From positions 1 to 64,000 of the forward strand of contig NZ_VCPD01000007.1 in assembly GCF_005938215.1 (NCBI RefSeq): DNA of 64,000 nt. The letters run 5' to 3'. A model generated the notes under the pieces. That model ran no database searches. It was not told the DNA's origin and saw only the letters and a program-made list of their open reading frames with translations. The DNA comes from Ruegeria sediminis. GTDB taxonomy: Bacteria; Pseudomonadota; Alphaproteobacteria; Rhodobacterales; Rhodobacteraceae. Positions 36,355 through 44,493 of the stretch are shown here, in pieces (the stretch's first letter is position 1; every line of letters begins with the position of its first letter). The position numbers were made by a program, and so were the translations under genes.

Positions 36355-36969
36355 ATGCAGCTTTACTATGCGCCCCGCACCATCTCGGTCGCCGTGGCAA
36401 TCGCGCTGGAAGAGGCGGGGCTGGATTATGAACCCGTCCGCATCGATTTCGCCAGCGCCGAACAGACCGGGCCGGCCTACAGGCAGATCAATCCCAAGGG
36501 CCGGGTGCCGGCTCTGGCGGTCGAGGGCGGCATCCTGACCGAGACCGGCGCGCTGCTGGAATACGTGGCGGCGAAGGCGCCGCAGGCCGGGCTGGTGCCG
36601 GAGGATCCGGTGCCGGCGGCGCGCATGCGCGAGGTGATGTATTACCTGGCCTCGACCATGCACGTGAACCATGCCCACAAGATGCGCGGCGCTCGCTGGG
36701 CGGACAAGAAGGCCAGCTGGAAGGACATGACGGCCAAGGTGCCGCAGACCATGACCGCCGCGTGCCGGTACATCGAGACGGGCGGGCTGCGCGGGCCGTT
36801 CGTGCTGGGCGACCGGCTTTGCCTTGCCGATCCCTATCTCTACGTGATCTGCACCTGGCTGGAGGGGGACGAGGTCGATGTCTCGGCCTTTCCCAGGATA
36901 ACGGCCTTCCGCGAGGCGATGGAGAGCCGCGCCTCGGTCCGGGCGGTCAAGGCCGCCGGAATGCTCTGA
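36355..36969 (+). CDS. Glutathione S-transferase family protein
   Basis: The 204-residue protein has a thioredoxin-like N-terminal domain (LYYAPRTISVAVAIALEEAG, with NPKGRVPAL and TETGALLEYVA for glutathione binding) and an all-helical C-terminal domain (ADPYLYVICTWLEGD). GGAGG is 6 bases before ATG 36355. It lies 15 bases before the lysine-ketoglutarate reductase gene, so it may be part of the same transcript. Its substrate is unknown. Confidence 0.88.
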   Translation: MQLYYAPRTISVAVAIALEEAGLDYEPVRIDFASAEQTGPAYRQINPKGRVPALAVEGGILTETGALLEYVAAKAPQAGLVPEDPVPAARMREVMYYLASTMHVNHAHKMRGARWADKKASWKDMTAKVPQTMTAACRYIETGGLRGPFVLGDRLCLADPYLYVICTWLEGDEVDVSAFPRITAFREAMESRASVRAVKAAGML

Positions 36970-36984
36970 CAACAAGGACGAACC

Positions 36985-38040
36985 ATGACACATCTCTGGG
37001 TCCGGGCGGAACAGCGCCCCAACGAGGAACGGGTGGGGCTGACGCCCGCGGGCGCGGCCCGGCTGATCGCGGCGGGTATCCGCGTGACGGTCGAGGAAAG
37101 CGCCGCCCGCGCCATCCCGATCGACGGCTACAGGGACGCGGGCTGCGAGATCGCGCCCGAGAACGGCTGGCCCCAGGCACCGGCTGACGCCATCATCTTC
37201 GGCCTCAAGGAACTGCCCGAGGACGGCACGCCCCTGCCCCATCGCCACATCATGTTCGGCCACGCCTTCAAGGGCCAGCATTCCGGCAAGGCGCTGCTCA
37301 GGCGGTTCAAGGCCGGCGGCGGCACGCTTTACGACCTGGAATACCTGGTGGACGAGACCGGCCGCCGCGTCGCCGCCTTCGGCTACTGGGCGGGCTACGC
37401 AGGCGCGGCGGTGACGCTCAAGACCTGGGCGGCGCAGCGCCGCGGCGGGATCTGCGGCCCGGTCGGGGTCTATCCCGGCAAGGATGCGCTGATCGCCGAA
37501 CTGAAGGCGGAACTCGACGCGACCGGCGCGCCGCGCCCCAGCGCCATCGTGATCGGCGCACTGGGCCGGGTCGGCACCGGCGCCGCCGATCTGTGCGAGA
37601 CGATGGGGGTCGCGGTGACCAAGTGGGACATGGACGAAACCGCGCATGGCGGCCCCTTCCCCGAGATCCTTCAGCACGACCTGTTCCTGAACTGCATCTT
37701 CGCCCGCCCCGGCACTCCGGTCTTTGTCCCGCGCGAGGCGCTGACCGCGCCGCGCCGGTTGACCGCCATCGGCGACGTGGCCTGCGACCCGGACAGCGAC
37801 TACAACCCGGTTCCGGTCTATGACCGGGCCACCACCTGGGCCGAGCCCGCCCTGCGCGTCGCCGCCGACCCGGTGCTGGACGTCATGGCCATCGACAACC
37901 TGCCTTCGATGCTGCCTGTGGAAAGCTCGGAGGATTATTCGGCGCAGCTGCTGCCCTCGCTGCTGACGCTGACCGACATCGAAACCGGCGTCTGGGGCCG
38001 GGCCAAGGCCACGTTCGACACTCATATCGAAAGGATCTGA
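36985..38040 (+). CDS. Saccharopine dehydrogenase, L-lysine-forming type (lysine-ketoglutarate reductase activity)
   Basis: The 351-residue enzyme matches the lysine-forming saccharopine dehydrogenase family (yeast Lys1-like), which interconverts lysine plus 2-oxoglutarate and saccharopine. Signatures: RAEQRPNEERVGLTPAGAARL at the start, FGHAFKGQ, LYDLEYLVDETGRRVAAFGYWAGYAGAA, and a nucleotide-binding VIGALGRVGTGAADL. It is followed three bases later by the glutamate-forming partner. In bacteria the pair runs in the catabolic direction; that direction is inferred here from context and known Rhodobacteraceae physiology. Confidence 0.9.
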   Translation: MTHLWVRAEQRPNEERVGLTPAGAARLIAAGIRVTVEESAARAIPIDGYRDAGCEIAPENGWPQAPADAIIFGLKELPEDGTPLPHRHIMFGHAFKGQHSGKALLRRFKAGGGTLYDLEYLVDETGRRVAAFGYWAGYAGAAVTLKTWAAQRRGGICGPVGVYPGKDALIAELKAELDATGAPRPSAIVIGALGRVGTGAADLCETMGVAVTKWDMDETAHGGPFPEILQHDLFLNCIFARPGTPVFVPREALTAPRRLTAIGDVACDPDSDYNPVPVYDRATTWAEPALRVAADPVLDVMAIDNLPSMLPVESSEDYSAQLLPSLLTLTDIETGVWGRAKATFDTHIERI

Positions 38041-38043
38041 CAG

Positions 38044-39186
38044 ATGACCATCCACTGGTGCGGCACCGGCCTGTCGGCCATTCCCGGATTGCGGCGGCTG
38101 ATCGAGGCCAGGCACGACGTGACCGTCTGGAACCGGACCGTCGACAAGGCAAGGGCCGAGGTCGGCGACCTGACCGACGACATCCGCGCCTTCGACATCG
38201 GCGCTTTGGGCGAGGTTCTGAAAAAGGGCGACGTCATCGTCTCGATGCTGCCGGGCGACTGGCACGTGCCGCTGGCCGAACTGGCGATCGAAAAGGGCGC
38301 GAATTTCGTCTCGTCCTCCTACATCGCGCCCGAGATGCGGGCACTGGACGACAAGGCGCGCGAGGCGGGCGTGGCGCTGGTCAACGAGGTTGGCCTCGAC
38401 CCCGGCATCGACCACCTGATGGCCCATGCGCTGGTGGACGACTACCGCGCCTCCGCCGCCTTCGACCCGCAAAACCACCTGAGCTTCATTTCCTATTGCG
38501 GCGGCATTCCCAAGCACCCCAACGCATTCCGTTACAAGTTCAGCTGGTCGCCGCTGGGCGTGCTCAAGGCGTTGCGGTCGCCGTCGCGGTCGATCCGCAA
38601 CTACGCGCCGCTGGACGTGGCCCGGCCCTGGGACGCGATCTCGAGCTATGTCGCGCCGCTGCCCGACCCCGAAAGCTTCGAGGTCTATCCGAACCGCGAC
38701 TCTCTCCCCTTCATGCGGCAGTACGAGTTCGAGGAGCACTGGCCGGTCAAGGAATTCGTCCGCGGCACGCTGCGCCTGAACGGCTGGTCCGAGGCTTGGG
38801 CCGGCGTGTTCAAGGAGATCGAAACCCTGTCCGGCCCGCAGGGCGACGCGCGGCTGAAGGACATGTCGGACACGTTCTGGGCCGAGAACGCCTATGACGA
38901 GGGCGAGCCCGACAGGGTGGTGCTCTGCGTCGGACTGAAGGCCGAGAAGGACGGCCGCGAAGTCTGGCACAAGACCTACGTGATGGACGCCTGGGGCGAC
39001 GAACGCGGCACGGCGATGGCGCGGCTTGTCTCGATCCCGGTCTCGCTGGCGGTCGAGGCGGTGCTGAACCGGGCGATCCCGGCCGGCGTTCACGCGGCGC
39101 CCAGCGATCCGAAACTGGTCCAGAAGTGGATGGGCGAAATCGACAAGCTGGCCCAGCACCTGCAGGTCGTCGACCACACCGCCTGA
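38044..39186 (+). CDS. Saccharopine dehydrogenase, L-glutamate-forming type
   Basis: The 380-residue enzyme (Lys9-like) oxidises saccharopine to glutamate and aminoadipate semialdehyde. It has a Rossmann start (IHWCGTGLSAIPGLRRLIE), VISMLPG-like IVSMLPGDWHVPLAE, LVNEVGLDPGIDHLMA with the family DPGIDH motif, and FISYCGGIP. With the preceding gene it completes two steps of lysine degradation; the aminoadipate semialdehyde dehydrogenase is not in this window. A candidate terminator/repeat follows at 39194-39272. Confidence 0.92.
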   Translation: MTIHWCGTGLSAIPGLRRLIEARHDVTVWNRTVDKARAEVGDLTDDIRAFDIGALGEVLKKGDVIVSMLPGDWHVPLAELAIEKGANFVSSSYIAPEMRALDDKAREAGVALVNEVGLDPGIDHLMAHALVDDYRASAAFDPQNHLSFISYCGGIPKHPNAFRYKFSWSPLGVLKALRSPSRSIRNYAPLDVARPWDAISSYVAPLPDPESFEVYPNRDSLPFMRQYEFEEHWPVKEFVRGTLRLNGWSEAWAGVFKEIETLSGPQGDARLKDMSDTFWAENAYDEGEPDRVVLCVGLKAEKDGREVWHKTYVMDAWGDERGTAMARLVSIPVSLAVEAVLNRAIPAGVHAAPSDPKLVQKWMGEIDKLAQHLQVVDHTA

Positions 39187-39193
39187 GACAGCA

Positions 39194-39272
39194 CGGGCGC
39201 GGTCGGCCGGCTGCGCCCGCGACTTCATCTTTTCGGAAATACTCCGGGGAGCGCGAGGGGCTGGCCCCTCGC
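39194..39272. repeat. Double-hairpin intergenic element, probable terminator
   Basis: Two hairpins flank a short AT-richer strip: CGGGCGC/GCGCCCG (39194-39219) and GCGAGGGG/CCCCTCGC (39253-39272). The strip between reads TCTTTTCGGAAATACTCC. I recall similar strip-plus-GC-hairpin modules scattered between genes in Rhodobacteraceae, but could not check it here and see no second copy in this window. It lies between the convergent lysine and DUF3775 genes and probably stops both transcripts. Confidence 0.45.
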
Positions 39273-39293
39273 CCGCCGATCGGCCGCCCGGCG

Positions 39294-39611
39294 TTACATC
39301 AGGTCGTTCTCGACATCCTCGGCCGAGATGCCCAGTGCATCCAGCCCGTTTTCCAGGTGGTCGGACAGGTGCGGGGTGCCGATCAGGTAATCGGCGCAGG
39401 GGGTCGTGGCTTCGGTTTTTGCGGTCGCGATGGCCTCGGCCAGATCTTCGGGAAAGAAGCTTTCGCGCCCGATCCACATGATTGCCACCAGCTCGGCCTG
39501 CTCGTCCTCGCTCATCCTGTCGATGAAGGCGCGCAGCTCGCCTTCGGCGCGGCCCAGCTCGCGCCCCATCAGGGCCACCTGCGCCACCGTTCTCGGCGAA
39601 ATCTCCAGCAT
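39294..39611 (-). CDS. DUF3775-family protein
   Basis: The 105-residue protein is all-helical in appearance (LEISPRTVAQVALMGRELG, FIDRMSEDEQAELVAIMWIG) and acidic. It resembles the small DUF3775 family, whose function is unknown. An AGGAG-like site lies just upstream of ATG 39611. It is 69 bases downstream of the SDR gene on the same strand, so it may be expressed at low level from the RpoE-controlled operon or from its own promoter. Confidence 0.75.
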   Translation of the reverse strand: MLEISPRTVAQVALMGRELGRAEGELRAFIDRMSEDEQAELVAIMWIGRESFFPEDLAEAIATAKTEATTPCADYLIGTPHLSDHLENGLDALGISAEDVENDLM

Positions 39612-39680
39612 CTCCGTACTCCTCTGTCCGCTTGTTCCTCGGCCCATCACAATCAGGCTCGGTCACGCCCGTCTTTGATC

Positions 39681-40412
39681 TTACGCAAACAGACGGTAGT
39701 AGAGCCAGTCCGGAAGAAACTGCGACAGGCGGAACAGCCAGGAGAAAGGCGCGGGAAAGCTGCGCTGGAACCGCCGGCCGTTCATGTGCCGGAACATCGC
39801 CTGCGCCGCCGCTTCGGGCTCCATGATGAAGGGCATGGCGAAATCGTTCTTCTCGGTCAGGCGGGTGCGGATGAAGCCGGGATTGACCAGCTGCACCTCG
39901 ACCCCGGTTGCCCGCAGATCCGCCCGCATGGATTCGGCCAGGACCATCACTCCGGATTTGGACGCGGCATAACCGATCGCGCCGGGCAGCCCGCGAAACC
40001 CCGAGAGCGAGCCGGTGATCACCACGTGACCGCGGCCGCGCGCGGTCATGGCCGGGAGACATGCGCCGAGGGTGCGGACCAGCCCTGTAAAGTTGACGTC
40101 AGCCATCGCCACGGCCCGGTCGAAATCCCAGTCCTGGGCCCGCATCGGCCAATAGACACCGGCCAGGAACACCACCCCGTCGATGTCACCCACCGCGACG
40201 CCGGCCTGCCGCACGCCGGCATCGTCCGAGACATCGACCGGCAGGACTTCGCAGGGGCCGGGCAGCCGGGCGGCCACGGCGCGCAGCCGGTCTTCGGAGC
40301 GCGCGGACAGGACCAGATGCGCGCCGGCGCGGCTCATTTCCACGGCCAGGGCGGCGCCCAGCCCATCGCTGGCGCCGACCAGCCAATAGCGTTTGCCGGC
40401 CCAGTCCCTCAT
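39681..40412 (-). CDS. Short-chain dehydrogenase, last gene of the RpoE-linked operon
   Basis: The 243-residue SDR has the cofactor motif WLVGASDGLGAAL, an NAG-equivalent FLAGVYWPM, a catalytic serine in ITGSLSG and YAASKSG as the YxxxK motif. The C-terminal tail is hydrophobic and aromatic (WLFRLSQFLPDWLYYRLFA), suggesting membrane association. It overlaps the DUF3833 gene by four bases. The same gene order occurs downstream of the flavoprotein in the R. sphaeroides RpoE regulon (RSP_1087-1091, from memory). The substrate is probably a modified fatty acid or lipid, which is inference. Confidence 0.85.
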   Translation of the reverse strand: MRDWAGKRYWLVGASDGLGAALAVEMSRAGAHLVLSARSEDRLRAVAARLPGPCEVLPVDVSDDAGVRQAGVAVGDIDGVVFLAGVYWPMRAQDWDFDRAVAMADVNFTGLVRTLGACLPAMTARGRGHVVITGSLSGFRGLPGAIGYAASKSGVMVLAESMRADLRATGVEVQLVNPGFIRTRLTEKNDFAMPFIMEPEAAAQAMFRHMNGRRFQRSFPAPFSWLFRLSQFLPDWLYYRLFA

Positions 40413-40984
40413 GCCGCCATCCGGTCCTGGTCGGCCGGGCGCATCACGGCGACAAGCTCGGCCACCTTGATCCCGAACTTGCGGAACTGCGAGCGGTTCA
40501 CGATGACGCCGCCCGGCGCGAGATACATCCAGTCCACCACGTCCACCACGTGCCCGCCCGCGCTTTCGGGCAGCCGGATCCGGTAGCGCATCTGCACCGC
40601 CGATCCCATCTGCGTGCCTTGTCCGGTGCCGACGACATCGCCGGCGGTCGCCTCGATGCGGCCGTCATTGCCGAGGCGAAGCTGCCACAGCCGGCTCTGG
40701 ACGGTGCCGGTGTCATAGGCGAAATGCTCGGTCATGGTTCCGGCATTGCCTTCCCATTCGGCCCGCATGTCGCCCTGGAAACGCGAGGCCACCCGCCCCG
40801 TCGGCCCGAAGATCACGCCCTCGCAGGCAATCGGGCCGTTCAGGTGCCGGCGCAGGTCGAATTGCGGCCCCATCGCTTGGTAATCTTCCGGGCGCTGCGC
40901 CGAAAACCCGATGACGCGGCTTGCGGCGAGGGCACAGGCAAGGGCGAGGGCTGCGCCGAGCAGCATGAACAGGAACGGTTCCAT
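40409..40984 (-). CDS. DUF3833-family protein
   Basis: The 191-residue protein has one N-terminal membrane anchor (about 5-22) and a beta-rich DUF3833 domain (EGVIFGPTGRVASRFQGDM, RIEATAGDVVGTGQG, VDVVDWMYLAPGGVIVNRS), a lipocalin-like pattern that could carry a lipid. It lies between the MFS and SDR genes with four-base or shorter spacings, so it is part of the five-gene RpoE-linked operon. Function is not established. Confidence 0.82.
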   Translation of the reverse strand: MEPFLFMLLGAALALACALAASRVIGFSAQRPEDYQAMGPQFDLRRHLNGPIACEGVIFGPTGRVASRFQGDMRAEWEGNAGTMTEHFAYDTGTVQSRLWQLRLGNDGRIEATAGDVVGTGQGTQMGSAVQMRYRIRLPESAGGHVVDVVDWMYLAPGGVIVNRSQFRKFGIKVAELVAVMRPADQDRMAA

Positions 40985-40987
40985 GAG

Positions 40988-42235
40988 TCAGATCTCCTTC
41001 AGGTCGGTGATCGCCAGCAAGGTGAGGGCGACCGCCTTGAGGCCGCAGGGCAGCGCGGCGTAGAACAGCGCCAACAGGGCCAGCGCCTGCGGCGGGTTCG
41101 CCGCCCCGCTGCGGAAGCCTGCGGCGTCGAGCGCGGGCAGCAGCAGAACGGCGGCCAGGGCAAGGGTGAACTTCGAGACGAAGGACCAGAGGCCGAAGCC
41201 TTCGGCGGCGGTTGGCGATATGCGCGCCATCCGGGTTGCGAAAAGCGCCGGCAGCAGGGTCATGTCGGCGCCAAGCGCGGCACCGGTCGCGACGCAGATG
41301 ACGGCGAAAAGCGCGACGTCCCCCGGCCCCAGCAGCAGCGCCCCGGCGAAGGCGCCGATCGACAGGGTCATGGCGATTGCGAGAACGGGTTTGGGGTCGA
41401 AATGCTCGGCCAGCTTTCCCCAGACCGGAGCGGCCACGGCGGCGGACAGGAAGAACAGGACCAGGAGCGGGCCTTCGCTCCCCGGGGCTTGCAGACGGCT
41501 TTCGACATAGAACAGGAACAGCGTCGAGGAAACGGCCACCGGCGCAGCGTTCAGAAACGCGATGCCCAGCAGGCGGCGGGCAAGCCGGTCGCGCAGGACC
41601 GGCCGGAAGCCGGCCGAAGGCGGCAGGCGCCCTGCCCCCCATTCCAGACGCATGGCGGCACCGGCCAGCAGCGCCAGGCCCGCGAAGACCAAGGCGAAGG
41701 CGGCAAAGGGCCACGGCGTCACCCGGGCCAGCAGGACCGGCGCAATCGCGGCAAGGCAGATGCCGGCCAGCGCGCCCGTCTCGCGCCATCGCGCCAGGCG
41801 CAGATGACCGGAAGGCCCCAGCCCGCCTGCCGTGGTGACGCCCTGCGCGTAGAAGCAGATGGTGAGGAAACTGAAGGACGAGAAGACCAGCGTCAGCATC
41901 AGCGCAAACCACAGCACCGGCGACACCGGCGGCGCCACGGCGAACAGCCCCAACATCCCCACGGCAAGCAGGAAGGTGGCCGCGGCGGCCGCCGATGCGC
42001 GGCGTTGGCGCCAATGCTCGGACAGCCTGCCGAGCAGCGGATCCTGCAAAACGTCCAGCAACCGCAGGCCGAACAGAACGGCGCCCAGGGCGGCCAGGCT
42101 GACGCCGTATCGGTCGGCATAGAATTTCGGCGCGTGGATGTAGAGCGGCAGTCCCGCCGCCGCCAGCACCGCCGCGAACCCGGCATAGGCCGGCAGGCGC
42201 GGCCGCGTCGGGTTTTGCGCCGCCGCCCAGCTCAT
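40988..42235 (-). CDS. MFS transporter of the RpoE-linked operon
   Basis: The 415-residue protein has 12 predicted helices in the sodium/sugar-symporter-like MFS branch (SLAALGAVLFGLRLLDVLQDPLLG is the family loop with the conserved Asp). The conserved DPxxG element is DPLLG. In this operon the cargo is more likely a lipid or lipid precursor than a sugar, but nothing in the sequence proves it. It overlaps the DUF1365 gene start by four bases. Confidence 0.85.
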   Translation of the reverse strand: MSWAAAQNPTRPRLPAYAGFAAVLAAAGLPLYIHAPKFYADRYGVSLAALGAVLFGLRLLDVLQDPLLGRLSEHWRQRRASAAAAATFLLAVGMLGLFAVAPPVSPVLWFALMLTLVFSSFSFLTICFYAQGVTTAGGLGPSGHLRLARWRETGALAGICLAAIAPVLLARVTPWPFAAFALVFAGLALLAGAAMRLEWGAGRLPPSAGFRPVLRDRLARRLLGIAFLNAAPVAVSSTLFLFYVESRLQAPGSEGPLLVLFFLSAAVAAPVWGKLAEHFDPKPVLAIAMTLSIGAFAGALLLGPGDVALFAVICVATGAALGADMTLLPALFATRMARISPTAAEGFGLWSFVSKFTLALAAVLLLPALDAAGFRSGAANPPQALALLALFYAALPCGLKAVALTLLAITDLKEI

Positions 42236-42990
42236 CCCCGGCTCACGTCAGGTTTGCGGGGTGCGGGCTCGGGGCGGAACCGCGCGCCCTTGATCCAGAG
42301 TTTCAGCGCCTGCCAGTGAATCAGCGCCAGAACACGACGCGCGCCGAACGGCCGCCGCAACAGGGACCAGAGGATCGCGCCGTTGGTCAGCGGCCTGCGC
42401 CGCCCGGTCAGAGTGGCAATCAGGCCGCCGTCTTCGCGGCTATAGTCGATCCAGATGCCGACGCGGTCGTCGCGCAGATCGAACCGGAACACGTACTCGC
42501 CCTCGCGCGGCTGAAACGGCGAGACATGCAGCAGCTTGCGCGCGGTCAGACGGTCGGAGGGCGCGATCGGCGACAGGTCGGGCTTGTGGCAGACATAGCT
42601 GTGTCGGGTGCCGAAGGTGTTGGTGACCTCGGCGACGACGGCGAAAAGCGCGTCCCCGGCGTCGAAGCAGAACCAGAAGCTGACCGGGTTGAAGACATGC
42701 CCCAGCACCCGCGGCTGCGTCAGCAGGGCCAGCCGTGCGGGTTGCGGCAACTGGTACTCGGCGAACACCTGCCGCAGCCACGGCGCACCGCGCCCCTTGC
42801 CCGGCTCGCCGCCATGGTCAAGGTCGCGGACCCCCATGACATTGCTGCGGTTGCGCGAGAAGAGACTTGGTGCCGACGGCTCTGCCTCGGGGTCCAGCAG
42901 CACGCAGTCCATCGAGTAGCGGAATCCGTTTTCGACCCTGCCCTTGCGCCCGTGGAAACTGTGCGCGGCGATATGTTCGACGGTCCTCAT
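42232..42990 (-). CDS. DUF1365-family protein
   Basis: The 252-residue protein has the DUF1365 family pattern: HSFHGRKGRVENGFRYSMDC at the start, LTQPRVLGHVFNPVSFWFCFD, the EVTNTFGTRHSYVC segment and HVSPFQPREGEYVFRF. DUF1365 genes regularly accompany FAD-dependent oxidoreductases and cyclopropane-synthase-like methyltransferases in lipid-modification clusters, as here. Its reaction is unknown. It overlaps its upstream neighbour by four bases. Confidence 0.88.
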   Translation of the reverse strand: MRTVEHIAAHSFHGRKGRVENGFRYSMDCVLLDPEAEPSAPSLFSRNRSNVMGVRDLDHGGEPGKGRGAPWLRQVFAEYQLPQPARLALLTQPRVLGHVFNPVSFWFCFDAGDALFAVVAEVTNTFGTRHSYVCHKPDLSPIAPSDRLTARKLLHVSPFQPREGEYVFRFDLRDDRVGIWIDYSREDGGLIATLTGRRRPLTNGAILWSLLRRPFGARRVLALIHWQALKLWIKGARFRPEPAPRKPDVSRG

Positions 42991-44285
42991 TCCGCCGCGA
43001 CCTGGATTGCGCCGGCGCGGTTGATGCCCTCGACCACGTCGACCGCGCTGGCGAGGCCGTCCTCGTGAAAGCCGTTGCGCATCCAGGCGCCGCAGAACCA
43101 GGTCGCGTTGGCGCCGTTGAAACGGGCGACCTCCTGCTGGGCGTCCAGCGCGGCCAGGTCGAAAACGGGGTGCCGGAACACCGCCTCGTCATAGATCAGC
43201 TCTTCGCGGATCCGGCGGCGCGAGTTCAGGGTGACGAACATCGGGTCGTCCTGCGGGATCGGCTGCAGCGAATTCATCCAGTAGGTCAGGTCGATGCGGC
43301 TAGATTCCGGCGCGGCGTCCTCGGTATGCACCCAGCTGGCCCAGCACTTGCGGCGTTTGGGCATCAGCGAGGGGTCGGCGTGCAGCACCACGTCGTTGGG
43401 CTGATAGCGGATCGCCCCAAGCGCCGCGCGCTCCTGCGGGGTGGGATCGGCCAGCAGCGACAGGGTATCGTCGGAATGGGTGGCGAAAACCACCTCGTCG
43501 AAGGTTTCCCAGTCGCCCCCGCTCGCCTTGACCTGCGGACCCGCGGGCGTCCTGCGCACCGCGTCGATCGGCGCGCCCAGACGGATCTCGCCCCCCTTGC
43601 GGCGCATCGCGGCTTCGAGGCGGCGGACATATTCCACCGAGCCGCCCTGCACCGTGTACCACTGGTGGTCGCGCCGCGCGTCGAGCAGCAGATGATTGTC
43701 GAAGAAGCGGATCATCGCGTGGGCGGGGAAATCGAGCACCTTCTCCTTGGGCGTGGACCAGATCGCGCCGGAAAAGGGTTCAAGGTAGTAGGACCGGAAC
43801 CAGCTGCCGGTTCCCAGCCGGTCCAGCAGGTCGCGCACGGTGATCGAGCGGTCGTCGGCATAGCGCAGCGCCTGCGCATTGAAGCGGTAAAGGTCGCGCA
43901 CCATGCGCAGGAAGTTCGGCTGGACGAGGTTGCGCCGCTGCGCGAACAGGGCATCCGCCCCATGCAGGGCGTATTCCACCGCACCGCCCCGGGCCGAGAC
44001 GCCAAAGCTCATCCGGCTTTCGATGATCGGCACCTCCAGCCGGTCGAACAGCTGCACGAGATTGGGATAGGTCACCTTGTTGAACACGATGAACCCGGTG
44101 TCGACCGGCCGGTCACCGCGCTTGCCGGCGATCCGGGTGCGGGCATGGCCGCCCAGCCGCGGCTCGGCCTCGAACAGAATGACGTTGTGATGATCGGCCA
44201 GAAGGTTGGCCGCCCCCATTCCCGATATGCCACCTCCGATGATGGCGATTTTCCGCGGCAGTCCCGAGCCTTGTTCGAACGGCAT
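42987..44285 (-). CDS. FAD-dependent oxidoreductase, UfaD-like (furan fatty acid desaturation)
   Basis: The 432-residue flavoprotein has an N-terminal dinucleotide fold (IAIIGGGISGMGAANLL, G17-G19) followed by an acidic E in LFEAEPRLGGHART. It belongs to the amine-oxidase-like family. In R. sphaeroides the equivalent gene (RSP_1091) beside rpoE was linked to furan fatty acid formation from vaccenate, and named UfaD; I recall this from the literature. Here it is the first gene of the operon divergent from rpoE, with an ECF-type promoter just upstream. The partner methyltransferase (UfaM/Cfa) is not in the window. Confidence 0.85.
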   Translation of the reverse strand: MPFEQGSGLPRKIAIIGGGISGMGAANLLADHHNVILFEAEPRLGGHARTRIAGKRGDRPVDTGFIVFNKVTYPNLVQLFDRLEVPIIESRMSFGVSARGGAVEYALHGADALFAQRRNLVQPNFLRMVRDLYRFNAQALRYADDRSITVRDLLDRLGTGSWFRSYYLEPFSGAIWSTPKEKVLDFPAHAMIRFFDNHLLLDARRDHQWYTVQGGSVEYVRRLEAAMRRKGGEIRLGAPIDAVRRTPAGPQVKASGGDWETFDEVVFATHSDDTLSLLADPTPQERAALGAIRYQPNDVVLHADPSLMPKRRKCWASWVHTEDAAPESSRIDLTYWMNSLQPIPQDDPMFVTLNSRRRIREELIYDEAVFRHPVFDLAALDAQQEVARFNGANATWFCGAWMRNGFHEDGLASAVDVVEGINRAGAIQVAAE

Positions 44286-44309
44286 TGTATTCTCCGGTTG
44301 GTTTTTCCC

Positions 44310-44339
44310 AGTTTACGGACGGGCGCCGGACGTGGATGA
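44310..44339 (-). promoter_or_regulatory. RpoE-type (ECF) promoter for the flavoprotein operon
   Basis: Read on the - strand: TCATCC, 18 bases, TAAACT. This matches the known alphaproteobacterial RpoE consensus TGATCC-N18-TA with one mismatch in the -35 element. It lies 25-54 bases before the flavoprotein start codon. Confidence 0.7.
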
Positions 44340-44357
44340 AAAATTTGAAAAAGTTTC

Positions 44358-44387
44358 TGATCCGGGTTGGGGCCAGCGCCGTAAGCA
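44358..44387 (+). promoter_or_regulatory. RpoE-type (ECF) autoregulatory promoter for rpoE-chrR
   Basis: TGATCC at 44358-44363, exactly 18 bases, then TAAGCA at 44382-44387. This is a perfect -35 match to the R. sphaeroides RpoE consensus and drives rpoE itself, leaving a leader of about 100 bases. It lies back to back with the divergent promoter. Confidence 0.85.
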
Positions 44388-44493
44388 GAGTATGTTTGTT
44401 GAAATCGACACCGAACCCCGGGATTGCGCGGCCGTCGCCGTGATGGAACTGACGCGGAATCGTGGCGGGAAGATTTCGACCGGAAGGAAACGA

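Noticed and set aside
35509..40062. 1517-codon open frame on the - strand
   Set aside because: Antisense to the phosphatase, GST and saccharopine genes, whose motifs are clear. Composition is Arg/Asp/His-rich and no family is visible.
44206..44493. N-terminal extension of rpoE
   Set aside because: This stretch contains both promoters and the end of the divergent gene; homologous RpoE starts at GTG 44494.
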